A model generated the notes under the pieces. That model saw only the letters and a program-made list of their open reading frames with translations. It was not told where the DNA came from and made no database searches. A DNA stretch of 64,000 nucleotides from Haloglomus halophilum (GTDB lineage: Archaea; Halobacteriota; Halobacteria; Halobacteriales; Haloarculaceae), in NCBI RefSeq assembly GCF_024298885.1, contig NZ_CP101166.1, positions 1 to 64,000 on the forward strand. Reading direction: 5' to 3'. Position numbers and translations under genes: made by a program. Positions 43,049 through 51,926 of the stretch are shown piece after piece. Position 1 is the first letter of the stretch. Each line of letters starts with the position of its first letter.

Positions 43049-44278
43049 TCACACGTCCCGCGACTGGTCGCGCTCCGTGCCGCGCCGAAGCGACGGCGCC
43101 CCCGACTCGCCACCGGAGGACTGGATGATATCCAGCGCCGTCATCAGGTCCGTCCGGGAGATGAGCCCCGTGAACGAACCCTCCTCGCTCTCGCCGTCGG
43201 CACGAGTGACGACGAGACGGCCGACGCCGTGCTCTTGCATCCGCGAGAACGCGTCCATCGCGTCCGCGTCGGCGTCGATGGTGTGGAGGTCGCGCGACAT
43301 CACCTCCTCAACGCGGTAGGCGTCCCGCTCGACCTCGTTGACCGAACGAGCGTCCTCCAGCGTCACCAGGCCGACGAGGCGGCCGTCCCGCACGACGGGG
43401 AAACCGGTGTGACGGGTACGGAACATCCGGTCGACCAGGTCGGCGACCGACGTTTCGGCGTCGACGGTCTCGACCTCATCGACGGGCGTCATCACGTCCC
43501 GGACGGCGACCCCCTCGAAGGCGGCCCGGAGCATCGTCTGCTGGGCCTCCGAGGAGGCACCCATGTAGATGAAGAAGGCGATGGCGACGAGGTAGAGGTT
43601 GATACCGGCCCCGCCGAACAGCGCGAAGAAGCCCAGCAGGAAGGCGAACCCCTTGCCGACCGCGGCGGCCCGCCGGGTCGCGACGGCGTAGGGCTGGTTC
43701 CGGGCCCAGAGCGCGCGCAGCACGCGGCCACCGTCCATCGGGAAGCCCGGGAGCATGTTGAACGCCGCCAGCGCGACGTTGGTGAGTGCGAGGTAGCCGA
43801 GCAGGAACACAGCGCCCGCGTTGGCGGCTCCGCCGCTCGCGCCCGGGAGGACAATGAACCCGACGTAGAACGCGGCCCCGAGCAGGACGCTCACGATGGG
43901 GCCGGCGATGGCGATGTAGAGCTCCTGCTTCCAGTCGTCCGGGAAGCGCGAGAGCTGGGCGACACCGCCGAACAACCAGAGCTTGATGGAGGAGATCTCC
44001 ACGTCGTAGCGCATCGCCATCACGCTGTGGCCGAGTTCGTGCAGCAGGACGCTGGCGAACAGCCCGACGGCGGCGGCCGTGCCGAGGCCGAACGCGACGA
44101 CCGGCGCGCCCGTCAGCGGTCCGGGGACGATACCGGCACCGAACACGTCGTTGAGGATGCCGACCCACTCCCCGATCTGCGACCCGATGACGTACGCGAA
44201 CACCGGGAGGATGAGGAGGAAGGTCAGGTCCAGCTCGATCGGGATGCCGAAGATGCTCCCGATCCGGTAGCTTGGCAT
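43049..44278 (-). CDS. Site-2 protease-like M50 metalloprotease with CBS domain pair
   Basis: A 409-aa membrane protein. The first half has about six spans with the zinc motif LLHELGHSVMA (about residues 66-76) and the third ligand motif MLPGFPMDGGRVL. The C-terminal part (about 255-395) is two CBS repeats (VRDVMTPVDEVETVDAE... and VEEVMSRDLHTIDADA), which usually bind adenine nucleotides and tune activity. Such SpoIVFB-type proteases cleave membrane-bound regulators. ATG 44278 is chosen since it opens MPSYRIGSIFGIPIELD, the family N-terminus. Confidence 0.9.
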   Translation of the reverse strand: MPSYRIGSIFGIPIELDLTFLLILPVFAYVIGSQIGEWVGILNDVFGAGIVPGPLTGAPVVAFGLGTAAAVGLFASVLLHELGHSVMAMRYDVEISSIKLWLFGGVAQLSRFPDDWKQELYIAIAGPIVSVLLGAAFYVGFIVLPGASGGAANAGAVFLLGYLALTNVALAAFNMLPGFPMDGGRVLRALWARNQPYAVATRRAAAVGKGFAFLLGFFALFGGAGINLYLVAIAFFIYMGASSEAQQTMLRAAFEGVAVRDVMTPVDEVETVDAETSVADLVDRMFRTRHTGFPVVRDGRLVGLVTLEDARSVNEVERDAYRVEEVMSRDLHTIDADADAMDAFSRMQEHGVGRLVVTRADGESEEGSFTGLISRTDLMTALDIIQSSGGESGAPSLRRGTERDQSRDV

Positions 44279-44339
44279 ACCCGCGCTTCGCCGCCGAGGG
44301 GCTTGAAGCCACGGCCATCGCGGCGAGGAGCCCGGACAC

Positions 44340-45110
44340 TCACTCGTCGTCGGACGCGCCCGCCCCGACACGTTCCCCAACGTGGGTGTCGGCGTCCGGC
44401 TCCACCAGCCGAACCTCCTCGCTGAGCCACGCGGTCGCCTCGTCCAGCTTCTCCGGGTCGTCGCTCCGGAGCTTCAGCCGGTTGTGACCCGCCTCACGGT
44501 CCGGGTAACAGCCCACCTGCACGCCGAACCGGTTCCGGACGCCGTCGAGTCGCTCGATGAGGTTGGCCTCCGGTTCGGTCGTGTACAGCACCCGCGACTC
44601 CACGTCCCCCGCGAACTCCTCGGCGACGCCCTCGAACATGCGCTGCATCTCACCGGGAATGCCGGGGAGGACGTAGACGTTCTCGACGACGGCGCCCGGC
44701 GAGAGGCCGGCGTCGTTGATCAGCGGGCGTGCACCCGCCGGGATGGCGGCCTCGGCTTCGATATCCACGTTCAGGTCCGGGTACGAGTCCGTGATGGCTT
44801 TCAGTGTCCGTTCGAGGTCGGCGCGCGCGAGGTCGTTCTCCTCGAGCGGTCGGTCGAAGGCCGCGGCGACAGCGTCCATCGTCAGGTCGTCCGGTGTCCC
44901 GCCGAGCCCACCTGTCACGATGACGGCATCGTAGCGGTCGGCGTACTCCTGGACGGCGTCGGCGATGGCGGCCTCGATGTCCGGCACGGTGAGCACTCGC
45001 CGGACATCGACCCCGCGCTCGGTCAGCTCGCGGGCCAGCCACGTCGCGTTCGTGTTCTCCGTGTCGCCGGCGAGGAGTTCGTCGCCGACGGTGACCAGCG
45101 CTGCGTCCAT
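44340..45110 (-). CDS. CinA/MoaB-like molybdopterin-binding domain protein
   Basis: A 256-aa protein with the MoCF_biosynth/CinA N-terminal fold: it opens ALVTVGDELLAGDTENTNATWLA, contains VIVTGGLGGTPDDLTMDAVA and VYVLPGIPGEMQRMF. CinA-type domains act in NAD salvage (pyrophosphatase) or molybdopterin handling; the C-terminal deamidase domain of full CinA is absent. A TATA-like GACTTATCC (minus strand, 45133-45141) lies about 27 bases before ATG 45110. Confidence 0.85.
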   Translation of the reverse strand: MDAALVTVGDELLAGDTENTNATWLARELTERGVDVRRVLTVPDIEAAIADAVQEYADRYDAVIVTGGLGGTPDDLTMDAVAAAFDRPLEENDLARADLERTLKAITDSYPDLNVDIEAEAAIPAGARPLINDAGLSPGAVVENVYVLPGIPGEMQRMFEGVAEEFAGDVESRVLYTTEPEANLIERLDGVRNRFGVQVGCYPDREAGHNRLKLRSDDPEKLDEATAWLSEEVRLVEPDADTHVGERVGAGASDDE

Positions 45111-45304
45111 ACCACCCGCGAGGCGGGGCAGGGGGATAAGTCGGGCGGGACGGCCGTCGGCCCGAGGGGCCGGGCCGCGTCGCCGCACTCTACGAGGAGT
45201 TCTACGGGCCGACGGTTCCCGGATGAAGCGTGCAGTAATTTTTTAAACCAGGTATAAGCGCAGAAAGTCGGGCATTTTCCAGTTATTCCCGCAATAAGTT
45301 ATGA

Positions 45305-45376
45305 GTCCGGGTGCGAGAATCGAACCCGCTTCCCAGGCACCACAAGCCTGGAGGATACCAATACCCCAACCCGGAC
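45305..45376 (-). tRNA. tRNA-His (anticodon GTG)
   Basis: On the minus strand the sequence folds as a cloverleaf: the anticodon stem CAGGC/GCCTG encloses loop TTGTGGT with anticodon GTG; the T-arm is GCGGG TTCGATT CTCGC; the acceptor is TCCGGGT/ACCCGGA. The extra 5' G (position -1) can pair with C73, the typical histidine identity element. CCA is not encoded. No intron is seen. A TATA-like ACGTATATTCC (minus strand, about 45403-45413) lies upstream. Confidence 0.93.
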
Positions 45377-45497
45377 ACGCAACTTCTCGTAATCCAGCGT
45401 CGGGAATATACGTTACGCCTTCCCCTTCTCCCCGACACACCGACACACACCGGACACCGCGGCGCTTTAGCCGCTCGGCACACAAGCACGCCCAAGC

Positions 45498-45953
45498 GTG
45501 GCCATCACGGACAAGATATACGTCAAGAACCACCGCCAGCTGTCCTCGCAACTGGAGACGAGCTTCCCGAAGGGGGCGTTCTCCGGCGCGACGCTGGACA
45601 TCCTGTTCCAGGGGGAGGGCCTGTCGAACCTGGACGAGGCGACCCAGGAGCGCGTGCTCGACTTCGCCGAGGACTTCCTCGACTGTGACTGCCAGTCCAA
45701 CCCCTACTGTGGCCACCCCGAGGAGAAGTTCATCAGTTACCTGCTGGACCTCCGAGCCCAGGGCATGGGCCCGGAGGCCATCGTCGACGTGATGAGCGAC
45801 GACTACCTCGTCTACGCGTACCCGGGCGACATCCTGAGCTTCCTCGACGACGGTATCCGTACGCTGGAGGCGGCCGAGCAGCTGGCGGACGTGGACGGGC
45901 AGACCGAGCAGGCCGACCGCATCCGGGGCCGGCGGAAGGACCTGAGCGGGTAG
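45498..45953 (+). CDS. Conserved haloarchaeal protein (DUF5814-like)
   Basis: A 151-aa protein with GTG start opening AITDKIYVKNHRQLSSQLE, which I recall as the DUF5814 family. It contains a Cys motif DCDCQSNPYCGHPEEK (about residues 60-75) that may bind metal, and the conserved DVMSDDYLVYAYPGDILSFLDD segment. The family is sometimes linked to or fused with DEAD-type helicases in haloarchaea, but no helicase lies here. A TATA-like GCTTTAGC at 45462-45469 supports the start. Function is unknown. Confidence 0.72.
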   Translation: MAITDKIYVKNHRQLSSQLETSFPKGAFSGATLDILFQGEGLSNLDEATQERVLDFAEDFLDCDCQSNPYCGHPEEKFISYLLDLRAQGMGPEAIVDVMSDDYLVYAYPGDILSFLDDGIRTLEAAEQLADVDGQTEQADRIRGRRKDLSG

Positions 45954-46002
45954 CGAGCGGGCAGAAGGCGTCTCTCCGGGACGCCGTCGGAGCGACCCCG
46001 GT

Positions 46003-46932
46003 TCAGACGTACGTGAACCAGTCGTCGTAGTCGTCGGTCCGGCGCTCGACGATATCGAAGAAGCGCTGCTGGATCTCCTCGGTCACGGGGCCGCGGGTTC
46101 CGGCACCGATCTCGTTGTCGTCGACGGTCCGGATGGGCGTGACCTCCGCCGCCGTCCCCGTGAAGAACAGCTCGTCGGCGGTGTAGAGCTGTCCGCGGGC
46201 GATTTTCGCTTCCTCGTGGATCTCGTAGCCCAGGTCCGTCGCGATGTCGATGACGGTCTGCCGGGTGATACCGTCGAGGATGGACTCGGCGAGGCCGGGG
46301 GTGTAGATCTCCCCGTCGTTGACCATGAAGATGTTCTCGCCGGGGCCCTCGGCCACGTCGCCCTCCTTGTTGAGGACGATGGCCTCGACGTAGCCGTTGC
46401 CACGGGCCTCCTCGCCCGCCAGCATCGAGTTGATGTAGGCGCCGGTGGCCTTCACGTTGGTCGGGATCTGCGAGGAGTGGTGCTTGCGCCACGAGGAGAC
46501 CATCACGTCGACCCCCTCCTCGAGGGCCTCCTCGCCGAGGTAGGCGCCCCAGGGCCAGCAGGCGATCATCGTGTCGGTCGGGCACTCGCTGGGGCTCACA
46601 CCGAGGGAGTTGTAGCCGTAGTAGACCAGCGGCCGGATGTAGCAGGACTCCAGGTCCTGCCGGCGGATGAGCTCCAGCGTGGCCTCGGTCAGTTCCTCGC
46701 GCGTGTGCTCGATGTCGTGGTCGAGCGCGGCGGCCGACTCGTAGAGCCGGTCCAGGTGCTCGTCCCAGCGGAAGATGGCCGGGCCCTCCTCCGTATCGTA
46801 GCAGCGGACCCCCTCGAAGACGGCGGTCCCGTAGTGGAGGCTATGCGTCAGCACGTGAACCTGGGCGTCCTCCCAGTCGGTGAACTCACCGTCCATCCAG
46901 ATGGTGTCGACGTCCATCTCCTCGAATCCCAT
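46003..46932 (-). CDS. ilvE: Branched-chain amino acid aminotransferase
   Basis: PLP fold-type IV aminotransferase that makes valine, leucine and isoleucine from their keto acids. The 309-aa protein shows VHVLTHSLHYGTAVFEGVRCY, the PLP lysine at K161 (NVKATGAYINSMLA), the EAIVLNKEGDVAEGPGENIF region and the phosphate-cup end FFTGTAAEVTPIRTVD. Length and all motifs are normal. It is a single gene, convergent with the DUF5814-like gene. Confidence 0.95.
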   Translation of the reverse strand: MGFEEMDVDTIWMDGEFTDWEDAQVHVLTHSLHYGTAVFEGVRCYDTEEGPAIFRWDEHLDRLYESAAALDHDIEHTREELTEATLELIRRQDLESCYIRPLVYYGYNSLGVSPSECPTDTMIACWPWGAYLGEEALEEGVDVMVSSWRKHHSSQIPTNVKATGAYINSMLAGEEARGNGYVEAIVLNKEGDVAEGPGENIFMVNDGEIYTPGLAESILDGITRQTVIDIATDLGYEIHEEAKIARGQLYTADELFFTGTAAEVTPIRTVDDNEIGAGTRGPVTEEIQQRFFDIVERRTDDYDDWFTYV

Positions 46933-47019
46933 ACCCCGACGGTCGTATCGGGGGCTAATGAGTGTTGACGGTCCGTGCGGATGACTACCGGAGAGCGGTC
47001 GGCCGTCGGAGCGGTCGGC

Positions 47020-47039
47020 CCCTGAAACTCGTTTCAGGG
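47020..47039. promoter_or_regulatory. Perfect palindrome upstream of the MFS gene promoter
   Basis: CCCTGAAAC, two bases, GTTTCAGGG (9-base arms at 47020-47028 and 47031-47039). It lies directly upstream of a TATA-like CGTTTAG at 47042-47048, which is about 30 bases before ATG 47075. Position just upstream of TATA suggests a regulator site; the binder is unknown. A transcription terminator is less likely since no gene ends just before it. Confidence 0.55.
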
Positions 47040-47074
47040 AACCGTTTAGTCCCCGCCGGCCGCCCGCAGGGACG

Positions 47075-48325
47075 ATGGCCGACCAGCCCGGGCACGCGCT
47101 CGTCCGTCGATACTACCTCTACGAGGCGACGGCGGCGTCGGGCTTCGTCTGGCCCGTGTTCACCCTGTTCCTCCTCGGACGGGACCTCTCGTTCACGGAG
47201 ATCGCCGCGCTGAGCGCGGTCCTGTCGGTCCTCGTCGTGGCTGGCGAGATTCCGACGGGGCGGCTGGCCGACCGGCTCGGGCGCCGGAACGCGCTCCTGC
47301 TCGGGCGACTCGCGGAGGCCGCCTCGCTCGCGGGCTTCGTCCTCGCGCAGTCGTTCGCCGACTTCCTCGCCCTCTACGCGCTCTGGGCGCTCGGGATGAC
47401 GCTCGCTTCGGGCACGGCCGCGGCGTGGCTCTACGACGCGCTCGACGAGTACCTCGACGCGGGCCGGTACACCGCAGTCCGCGGGCGCGGGCGGGCCATC
47501 GGTCAGTGGGCGATGGCCGCGCGGATGGTCGTCGCGGGGCCGCTGTACGTGCTCGACCCGACCTATCCGTTCATCGCGGGCGCGGCCGTGGGCGTCCTGA
47601 GTGCCGGCGTGCTGCTCGGCCTGCCCGAAGTTCAGGACGCCGACGCGGAGCCGACCGGTCGCGAGGCGCTCGCGCTTGTCCGGGACGCGCTCTCGCGACC
47701 GGACGTGCGCGGAGTCGTCCTCTACGCCGGGCTCTTCTTCGGCCTCGTCTCCGCGGTGGACGACCTCATCCAGCCCATCGCCGTCGACGCGTTCGACATC
47801 TATCTCGGGGCCCTCCCCGGGAGCGAGGTGGTGCCGGAGCCGGCGCTGTTGGGTGTCCTCTACGCCGGGTTCACCGCGGTCGCCGCCGTCGCCAGCGACC
47901 GGGCGGCGGCCCTCGAGCGCCGGGTCGGGACCCGGGCCGCGGTCGTCGGTCTCCCGGTGCTGGTGGCCGTCGCGGCACTGGTACCCGCACTCGTAACCGC
48001 GGTTGCCGTCCCCGTCTTCGTCGTGGTCAAGTCGGCCAAAGCGACGGTCGCGCCGCTGGTCTCGGGCTACCTCAACGACCGTATCGACCGGGCAGGCCGG
48101 GCAACGGTCCTCTCGGCGGCGGCGATGGCCTACGCGCTGGTCCGGGTCCCGCTGAAACTGGGTACCGGCCGCGTCGCGGACCTCGCGTCACCGATACTGG
48201 CCGTCGCGGCGGTGGGCGTGGCCTTCCTCGTCGCGGGAGCGGTTCTGGTGGTGGCGGCCCGGCCGCTGGTCGGGGCGAGCGAGGCGGGAGCGGAGCAGGC
48301 GGCGAACGCGGAGCCGCGCGATTAG
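47075..48325 (+). CDS. Major facilitator superfamily transporter
   Basis: A 416-aa MFS carrier with about 12 membrane spans. The loop 2-3 signature GRLADRLGRRNALLL is clear near residue 66. It is the drug/multi-purpose exporter type by general look, but the substrate cannot be predicted. A perfect palindrome and a TATA-like element lie upstream of ATG 47075. Its end overlaps the end of the convergent ribB gene by 4 bases. Confidence 0.85.
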   Translation: MADQPGHALVRRYYLYEATAASGFVWPVFTLFLLGRDLSFTEIAALSAVLSVLVVAGEIPTGRLADRLGRRNALLLGRLAEAASLAGFVLAQSFADFLALYALWALGMTLASGTAAAWLYDALDEYLDAGRYTAVRGRGRAIGQWAMAARMVVAGPLYVLDPTYPFIAGAAVGVLSAGVLLGLPEVQDADAEPTGREALALVRDALSRPDVRGVVLYAGLFFGLVSAVDDLIQPIAVDAFDIYLGALPGSEVVPEPALLGVLYAGFTAVAAVASDRAAALERRVGTRAAVVGLPVLVAVAALVPALVTAVAVPVFVVVKSAKATVAPLVSGYLNDRIDRAGRATVLSAAAMAYALVRVPLKLGTGRVADLASPILAVAAVGVAFLVAGAVLVVAARPLVGASEAGAEQAANAEPRD

Positions 48326-49014
48326 CGGAGCGCGGCCAGCAGGTCGGCGCCCTCGACGTAGACGAGGTCGTGGCGCTCGGCGTAGCGCCGGGCGTCGACG
48401 GGCGAGCGAGCGCCGCCGGTCTCGTCGTCCAGCATCTCGCAGACGACGACCGCGGGCTCGGTGCCGGCAGCCTCGGCCAGCGCGATGCCGAGTTCCGTGT
48501 GGCCCTCGCGGTCAGCGAGCAGGTCCGGCGCCGCGCGGAGGAGGTGGACGTGTCCGGGTGCGCGGAACGACTCGGCGAAGGCATCGGGGTCCGGGTCGGT
48601 CGCGTGCCGGCCGAGTTCGCGGATGGTCAGCGCGCGGTCCTCGTCGGTGATGCCGGTGAACGTCTCGCGGTGGTTGACCGTCAGCGAGAAGGAGGAGCGC
48701 TCGTCGTAGGCCAGTTCGTGGTCGGCGGCGAGCGGGTGGTCGATGGACTCCTGCAGGAAGGGCAGGTCCAGCAGTTCGGCCACGTCGTGCGAGACGGCCG
48801 TACAGACCAGCCCGCCGGCGTCGTTGCGCATCCGGGAGACGGCCGCCGGGTCGACCGCGGCGGCGGGGTAGACGAGGTCCGTCTCACCCTCGCGGTCGGC
48901 CGCATCGTGGACGAGAACCGGCTCGCCGAGTTCGAACGCCTCGATGGCGGCCTCGACCGGTTCGGACTCGGTCACGGCGCTGGCGGCGTCCGTGTCGGTG
49001 TCGGCTCGGGTCAT
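48322..49014 (-). CDS. ribB: 3,4-dihydroxy-2-butanone-4-phosphate synthase
   Basis: Makes the four-carbon precursor of riboflavin from ribulose 5-phosphate. The 230-aa protein shows the acidic substrate site [29 protein letters not shown], the [10 protein letters not shown] region and the [11 protein letters not shown] and [14 protein letters not shown] segments of RibB. The start overlaps the stop of rbkR (ATGA), so the two genes of flavin synthesis form an operon. N-terminal acidic residues are typical of haloarchaea. Confidence 0.93.
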   Translation of the reverse strand: MTRADTDTDAASAVTESEPVEAAIEAFELGEPVLVHDAADREGETDLVYPAAAVDPAAVSRMRNDAGGLVCTAVSHDVAELLDLPFLQESIDHPLAADHELAYDERSSFSLTVNHRETFTGITDEDRALTIRELGRHATDPDPDAFAESFRAPGHVHLLRAAPDLLADREGHTELGIALAEAAGTEPAVVVCEMLDDETGGARSPVDARRYAERHDLVYVEGADLLAALR

Positions 49015-49715
49015 CGCTCTTCACCCGTGACGCGGACGGTTATCTCCTCTCCATCCTCGAGACCGAGCTCGTCGCGGAGTCGGTCCGGCGCGATGACCTC
49101 CAGCTGGTCGTCGCCGTGGTGGGTCCGCTCGGGGGCGATGACGTGGGCCGGGTCGTACGTTCCGGAGTCGGTTTCGATGGTGGCGGGCCAGCAGAACGCC
49201 GGGCCGTAGGTCCGCTCGTCGTCCTCCCAGCCGTCGATACGGACGGGGTCGAGCGCGTCCATCCGGCCGCGCTCACGGACGCTCTCCTCGTCGAGGTCGA
49301 CGTTGAGCGTCCCGGCGAACGGCTCGTACCCCAGCCGGTCGACGAACTGCTCCATGTAGCCCGGGAGCGAGATGTAGTGGCGTCCCTCACCCATCCCAGC
49401 CGTGACGGTGCCGTGCAGCGTGACATCGGCGTCGGCGCCCTCGAACACCCGGCGGTAATCGGCGTACTCGCGCCGGAGCCGCGCCTCGCCGTCCGGCGTC
49501 AGCTGGACGCGCTGCCCGTCGTTGAGCACCTCTCGGTCGATGAGTTCGGCCTCGTCGAGTCGCTGGAGCCGGCGCGACGCGGTCTGGTTCGAGGCACCGA
49601 GCCGCTCGGCCAGCCCCGCACACGTGACCGTCGTTCCGGCGAGGGCACCCTCCAGGGCGAGCTCCTTGAGGGTGACCACCTCCGCGGGCCCGACCGCGGC
49701 GCGTGTCTCTGCCAT
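49011..49715 (-). CDS. rbkR: Bifunctional regulator / CTP-dependent riboflavin kinase RbkR
   Basis: A 234-aa two-domain protein. The N-terminal winged helix (about residues 10-90, [25 protein letters not shown]) is followed by the archaeal DUF120 riboflavin kinase domain (about 95-234; [42 protein letters not shown]). Archaeal RbkR makes FMN with CTP and also represses or activates riboflavin genes, as known from the literature. ATG 49715 is chosen for the family N-terminus, with a TATA-like CACTTATC (minus strand, 49737-49745). A palindrome at 49752-49775 lies just upstream. ribB overlaps downstream. Confidence 0.9.
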   Translation of the reverse strand: MAETRAAVGPAEVVTLKELALEGALAGTTVTCAGLAERLGASNQTASRRLQRLDEAELIDREVLNDGQRVQLTPDGEARLRREYADYRRVFEGADADVTLHGTVTAGMGEGRHYISLPGYMEQFVDRLGYEPFAGTLNVDLDEESVRERGRMDALDPVRIDGWEDDERTYGPAFCWPATIETDSGTYDPAHVIAPERTHHGDDQLEVIAPDRLRDELGLEDGEEITVRVTGEER

Positions 49716-49751
49716 ACGCCCGGATAGGGTAACGACTCCGATAAGTGTATC

Positions 49752-49775
49752 GTTCCCGTGATGCATAACGGAAAC
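49752..49775. promoter_or_regulatory. Imperfect palindrome upstream of rbkR: candidate RbkR operator
   Basis: The 24-base GTTCCCGTGATGCATAACGG plus AAAC is symmetrical around ATGCAT with 10 of 12 pairs matching. It lies immediately upstream of the TATA-like element of rbkR. A dimeric winged-helix regulator encoded next to it is the natural candidate to bind, giving autoregulation of rbkR-ribB. Symmetry is seen; binding is inferred. Confidence 0.5.
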
Positions 49776-49988
49776 GTGATGAAGATGCAGCGACAGCGCC
49801 GTCTATCGGTTCGGTAGTGACACCCACGCAAAAACGCGTCGGTCCGTCGGTGTTCCCGGCCACCGTCCGCGTCCGACCACCGCCCGCCGTTCCTGGCGGC
49901 CGGATCCGGCGGCTTCCCTCTCGTCACCGAGCGACACCGTGACAAAAACTCCCGGGGCCTGACGGCGACAGAAGGTTCGGTCGAACGC

Positions 49989-50927
49989 GTGTCCACCGAC
50001 GTGATGGATGGCCACGACGGGCTGACACGACGGAGTGTACTGAAAGCGAGCGCCGCCACGGCCGGGCTGGGGCTCGTCGGGACCGCGTCCGCTGACGACG
50101 ACACGTCGAGCACCAGACCGATCCCGTGTCTCGACATGACCGGTGTCCTCGAGCGGGAGGACGTGACGACCGTCCAGGCGGCCTCGGTCGCCCCCGAGAC
50201 ATCGAGCGGTATCGGGCCGGGCTCGTTCCTGCTCATCTCGCGCGGTGGCACCACGGCCGGCTGCACTGCCAACTTCATCTGGGACGGTGCCGACGGTGGC
50301 ACCTACCTGGGCGCGGCGGGTCACTGCTTCCTGCCGGACGGCGCGGCCGCCTCGGAATCCGCGGGTGGCTCGTTCGACACGAGCGGCGTGACGGTCCGGG
50401 CCTGCATCGACTGTGCCTTCGGCGGCGCGACGGGCCTCAATGGGCTCCAGGGTGGCGAGCTCGTCGAGCTCGGGGAGGTCGTCTACGCCCGGCAGTCCCA
50501 GAACGGCAACGGCGTCGGCAACGACTTCGGGCTGGTCCGGGTTCCGGACGACGTGCAGCCGCTCCTCGACCCCGCGATGCCGCAGTTCGGCGGGCCGAGC
50601 GAGATCGGCGCCGTCGACGGCGGCGAGACGATCTGTCACTACGGCAACGCCGTCGCGTTCGGCGAGACGTTCCTCACGAAGGGTCGCTCGGGCGCCGGCC
50701 TCGGACACGGCAGCGATAGCTGGAGCGCGGCCACCACCTCGGCGCCCGGTGACAGCGGGGCGGCCGTCCAGACCTGCACGCCGACACTGACCGGGCTCCA
50801 GGGTGTCGAGGCGGCCGGTGTCCTCACCCACCTCACGACGAACGGCGGCGTCGCCGGGACCACGATGTCCCGGGCGAAGGAGATGGCCGGCGAGGTGGGG
50901 CTCGACATCTCCGCGCGGCTGGTCTGA
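49989..50927 (+). CDS. Tat-exported trypsin-like serine protease
   Basis: A 312-aa secreted protein. The twin-arginine signal is LTRRSVLKASAATAGLGLVG (about residues 12-31). The mature domain has a chymotrypsin-fold triad: His112 (GAAGHCF), Asp179 (NDFGLVRV) and Ser256 (APGDSGAAV). Several Cys (GCTANF, ACIDCAF, TICHYG, QTCTPT) could form disulphides. The start is GTG 49989, with ATG 50004 as an alternative. A TATA-like GACAAAAAC lies at about 49939-49947. It resembles secreted haloarchaeal S1-family proteases. Confidence 0.82.
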   Translation: MSTDVMDGHDGLTRRSVLKASAATAGLGLVGTASADDDTSSTRPIPCLDMTGVLEREDVTTVQAASVAPETSSGIGPGSFLLISRGGTTAGCTANFIWDGADGGTYLGAAGHCFLPDGAAASESAGGSFDTSGVTVRACIDCAFGGATGLNGLQGGELVELGEVVYARQSQNGNGVGNDFGLVRVPDDVQPLLDPAMPQFGGPSEIGAVDGGETICHYGNAVAFGETFLTKGRSGAGLGHGSDSWSAATTSAPGDSGAAVQTCTPTLTGLQGVEAAGVLTHLTTNGGVAGTTMSRAKEMAGEVGLDISARLV

Positions 50928-50945
50928 GCCGCCAGCGGGTCGGTC

Positions 50946-51926
50946 TCAGTCCGCGCTGGCGTCGTACGGGTCGTCGTTCCAGAACTCGCTGCCGCCTTTC
51001 AGTTTCGGGACCCAGGTGTCCTCGTCGCGTGCGAGCAGCGCGACCCGTGACTCGGGCACGTCGCGCAGGACGGGATGGGTGGGCAGGTACTCCTGCACCG
51101 CCTCGGTGAAGTCGATGACCTCCTCGTGTTCGGGCATCGCCGACCGGTCGAGCCGGCCGCGCGAGTGCCCGACGTGCATGTACGCCTTCAGCTCCACGAA
51201 GTCGGCGTCGGCGCGGTCGTACATCCCGGCGTACCACTCGGGGTGGTGGTCGTTGAACCCTTTGAGCACGGTCGTCCGAAGCACCGTTCGGGTCTCGTCT
51301 TTCGCCGCGAGCACGTCCAGCGTCTCGATGAGCTGGTCCCACGCGTCGTCCTCCATCGCGCCGACCACGTCGTCGAACGTCTGCCGGTCGGCGGCGTCCA
51401 CGCTGACGTACAGCTGGGTCGGGTCGCACTCGGCCAGCACCTCCGGCCGGGTGCCGTTGGAGACGAGGAAGGTCGTGATGCCCTGGTCGTGGAACGCCTC
51501 GATGAGCTCCGGCAGGTACGGGTACAGCGTCGGCTCCCCGTCCAGCGAGATGGCGACGTGCCGGGGTTCCATGGCCTCCTCGAAGGCCTCGTCGGGGACC
51601 TGGTCGTTGCCGCCGAAGCCCGACAGCAGCTTGCGCTGGAGTTCGATGCTCGCCTCGACCACGGCCTCGGGGTCGTCCCACTCGACGCCGTCGAGTTCGT
51701 AGGAGTGGCCCTGGTGGTCCCGCCAGCAGAAGACACAGCGCTCGTTGCATTTGACGACCGGCGTCATCTGGATGCAGCGGTGGCTCTGGATGCCGTAGAA
51801 GGTGTTCTTGTAGCAGCGCCCCTCGCCCCGGAGCGCGTTGGCGGTCCAGCCGCAGGTCTGGGCCGCGGTGTGGTTCCGGCTGTGATAGTCCGGGTCGTCC
51901 ACCTGTTTCGGCCCCGAATCGCTCAT
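50946..51926 (-). CDS. taw1: 4-demethylwyosine synthase (Taw1/TYW1)
   Basis: Radical SAM enzyme that forms the tricyclic wyosine base at position 37 of tRNA-Phe using pyruvate. The 326-aa protein has the radical SAM motif CNERCVFC (C-x3-C-x2-C, about residues 60-67), additional N-terminal Cys in TAAQTCGW and EGRCYKN that may hold the second cluster, and the HVAISLDGEPTLYPYL segment of the family. Length is normal for archaeal Taw1. It is a single gene, tail to tail with the secreted protease. Confidence 0.93.
   Translation of the reverse strand: MSDSGPKQVDDPDYHSRNHTAAQTCGWTANALRGEGRCYKNTFYGIQSHRCIQMTPVVKCNERCVFCWRDHQGHSYELDGVEWDDPEAVVEASIELQRKLLSGFGGNDQVPDEAFEEAMEPRHVAISLDGEPTLYPYLPELIEAFHDQGITTFLVSNGTRPEVLAECDPTQLYVSVDAADRQTFDDVVGAMEDDAWDQLIETLDVLAAKDETRTVLRTTVLKGFNDHHPEWYAGMYDRADADFVELKAYMHVGHSRGRLDRSAMPEHEEVIDFTEAVQEYLPTHPVLRDVPESRVALLARDEDTWVPKLKGGSEFWNDDPYDASAD

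Noticed and set aside
45238..45249. T-run followed by AAACC near 45240 as a promoter of a separate small RNA
   Set aside because: AATTTTTTAAACC could be a TATA element on the minus strand or a T-rich terminator, but nothing at the right distance supports a gene.
45305..45376. tRNA-His as an integration site
   Set aside because: No integrase, no second copy of the tRNA 3' end and no composition shift are seen on either side.
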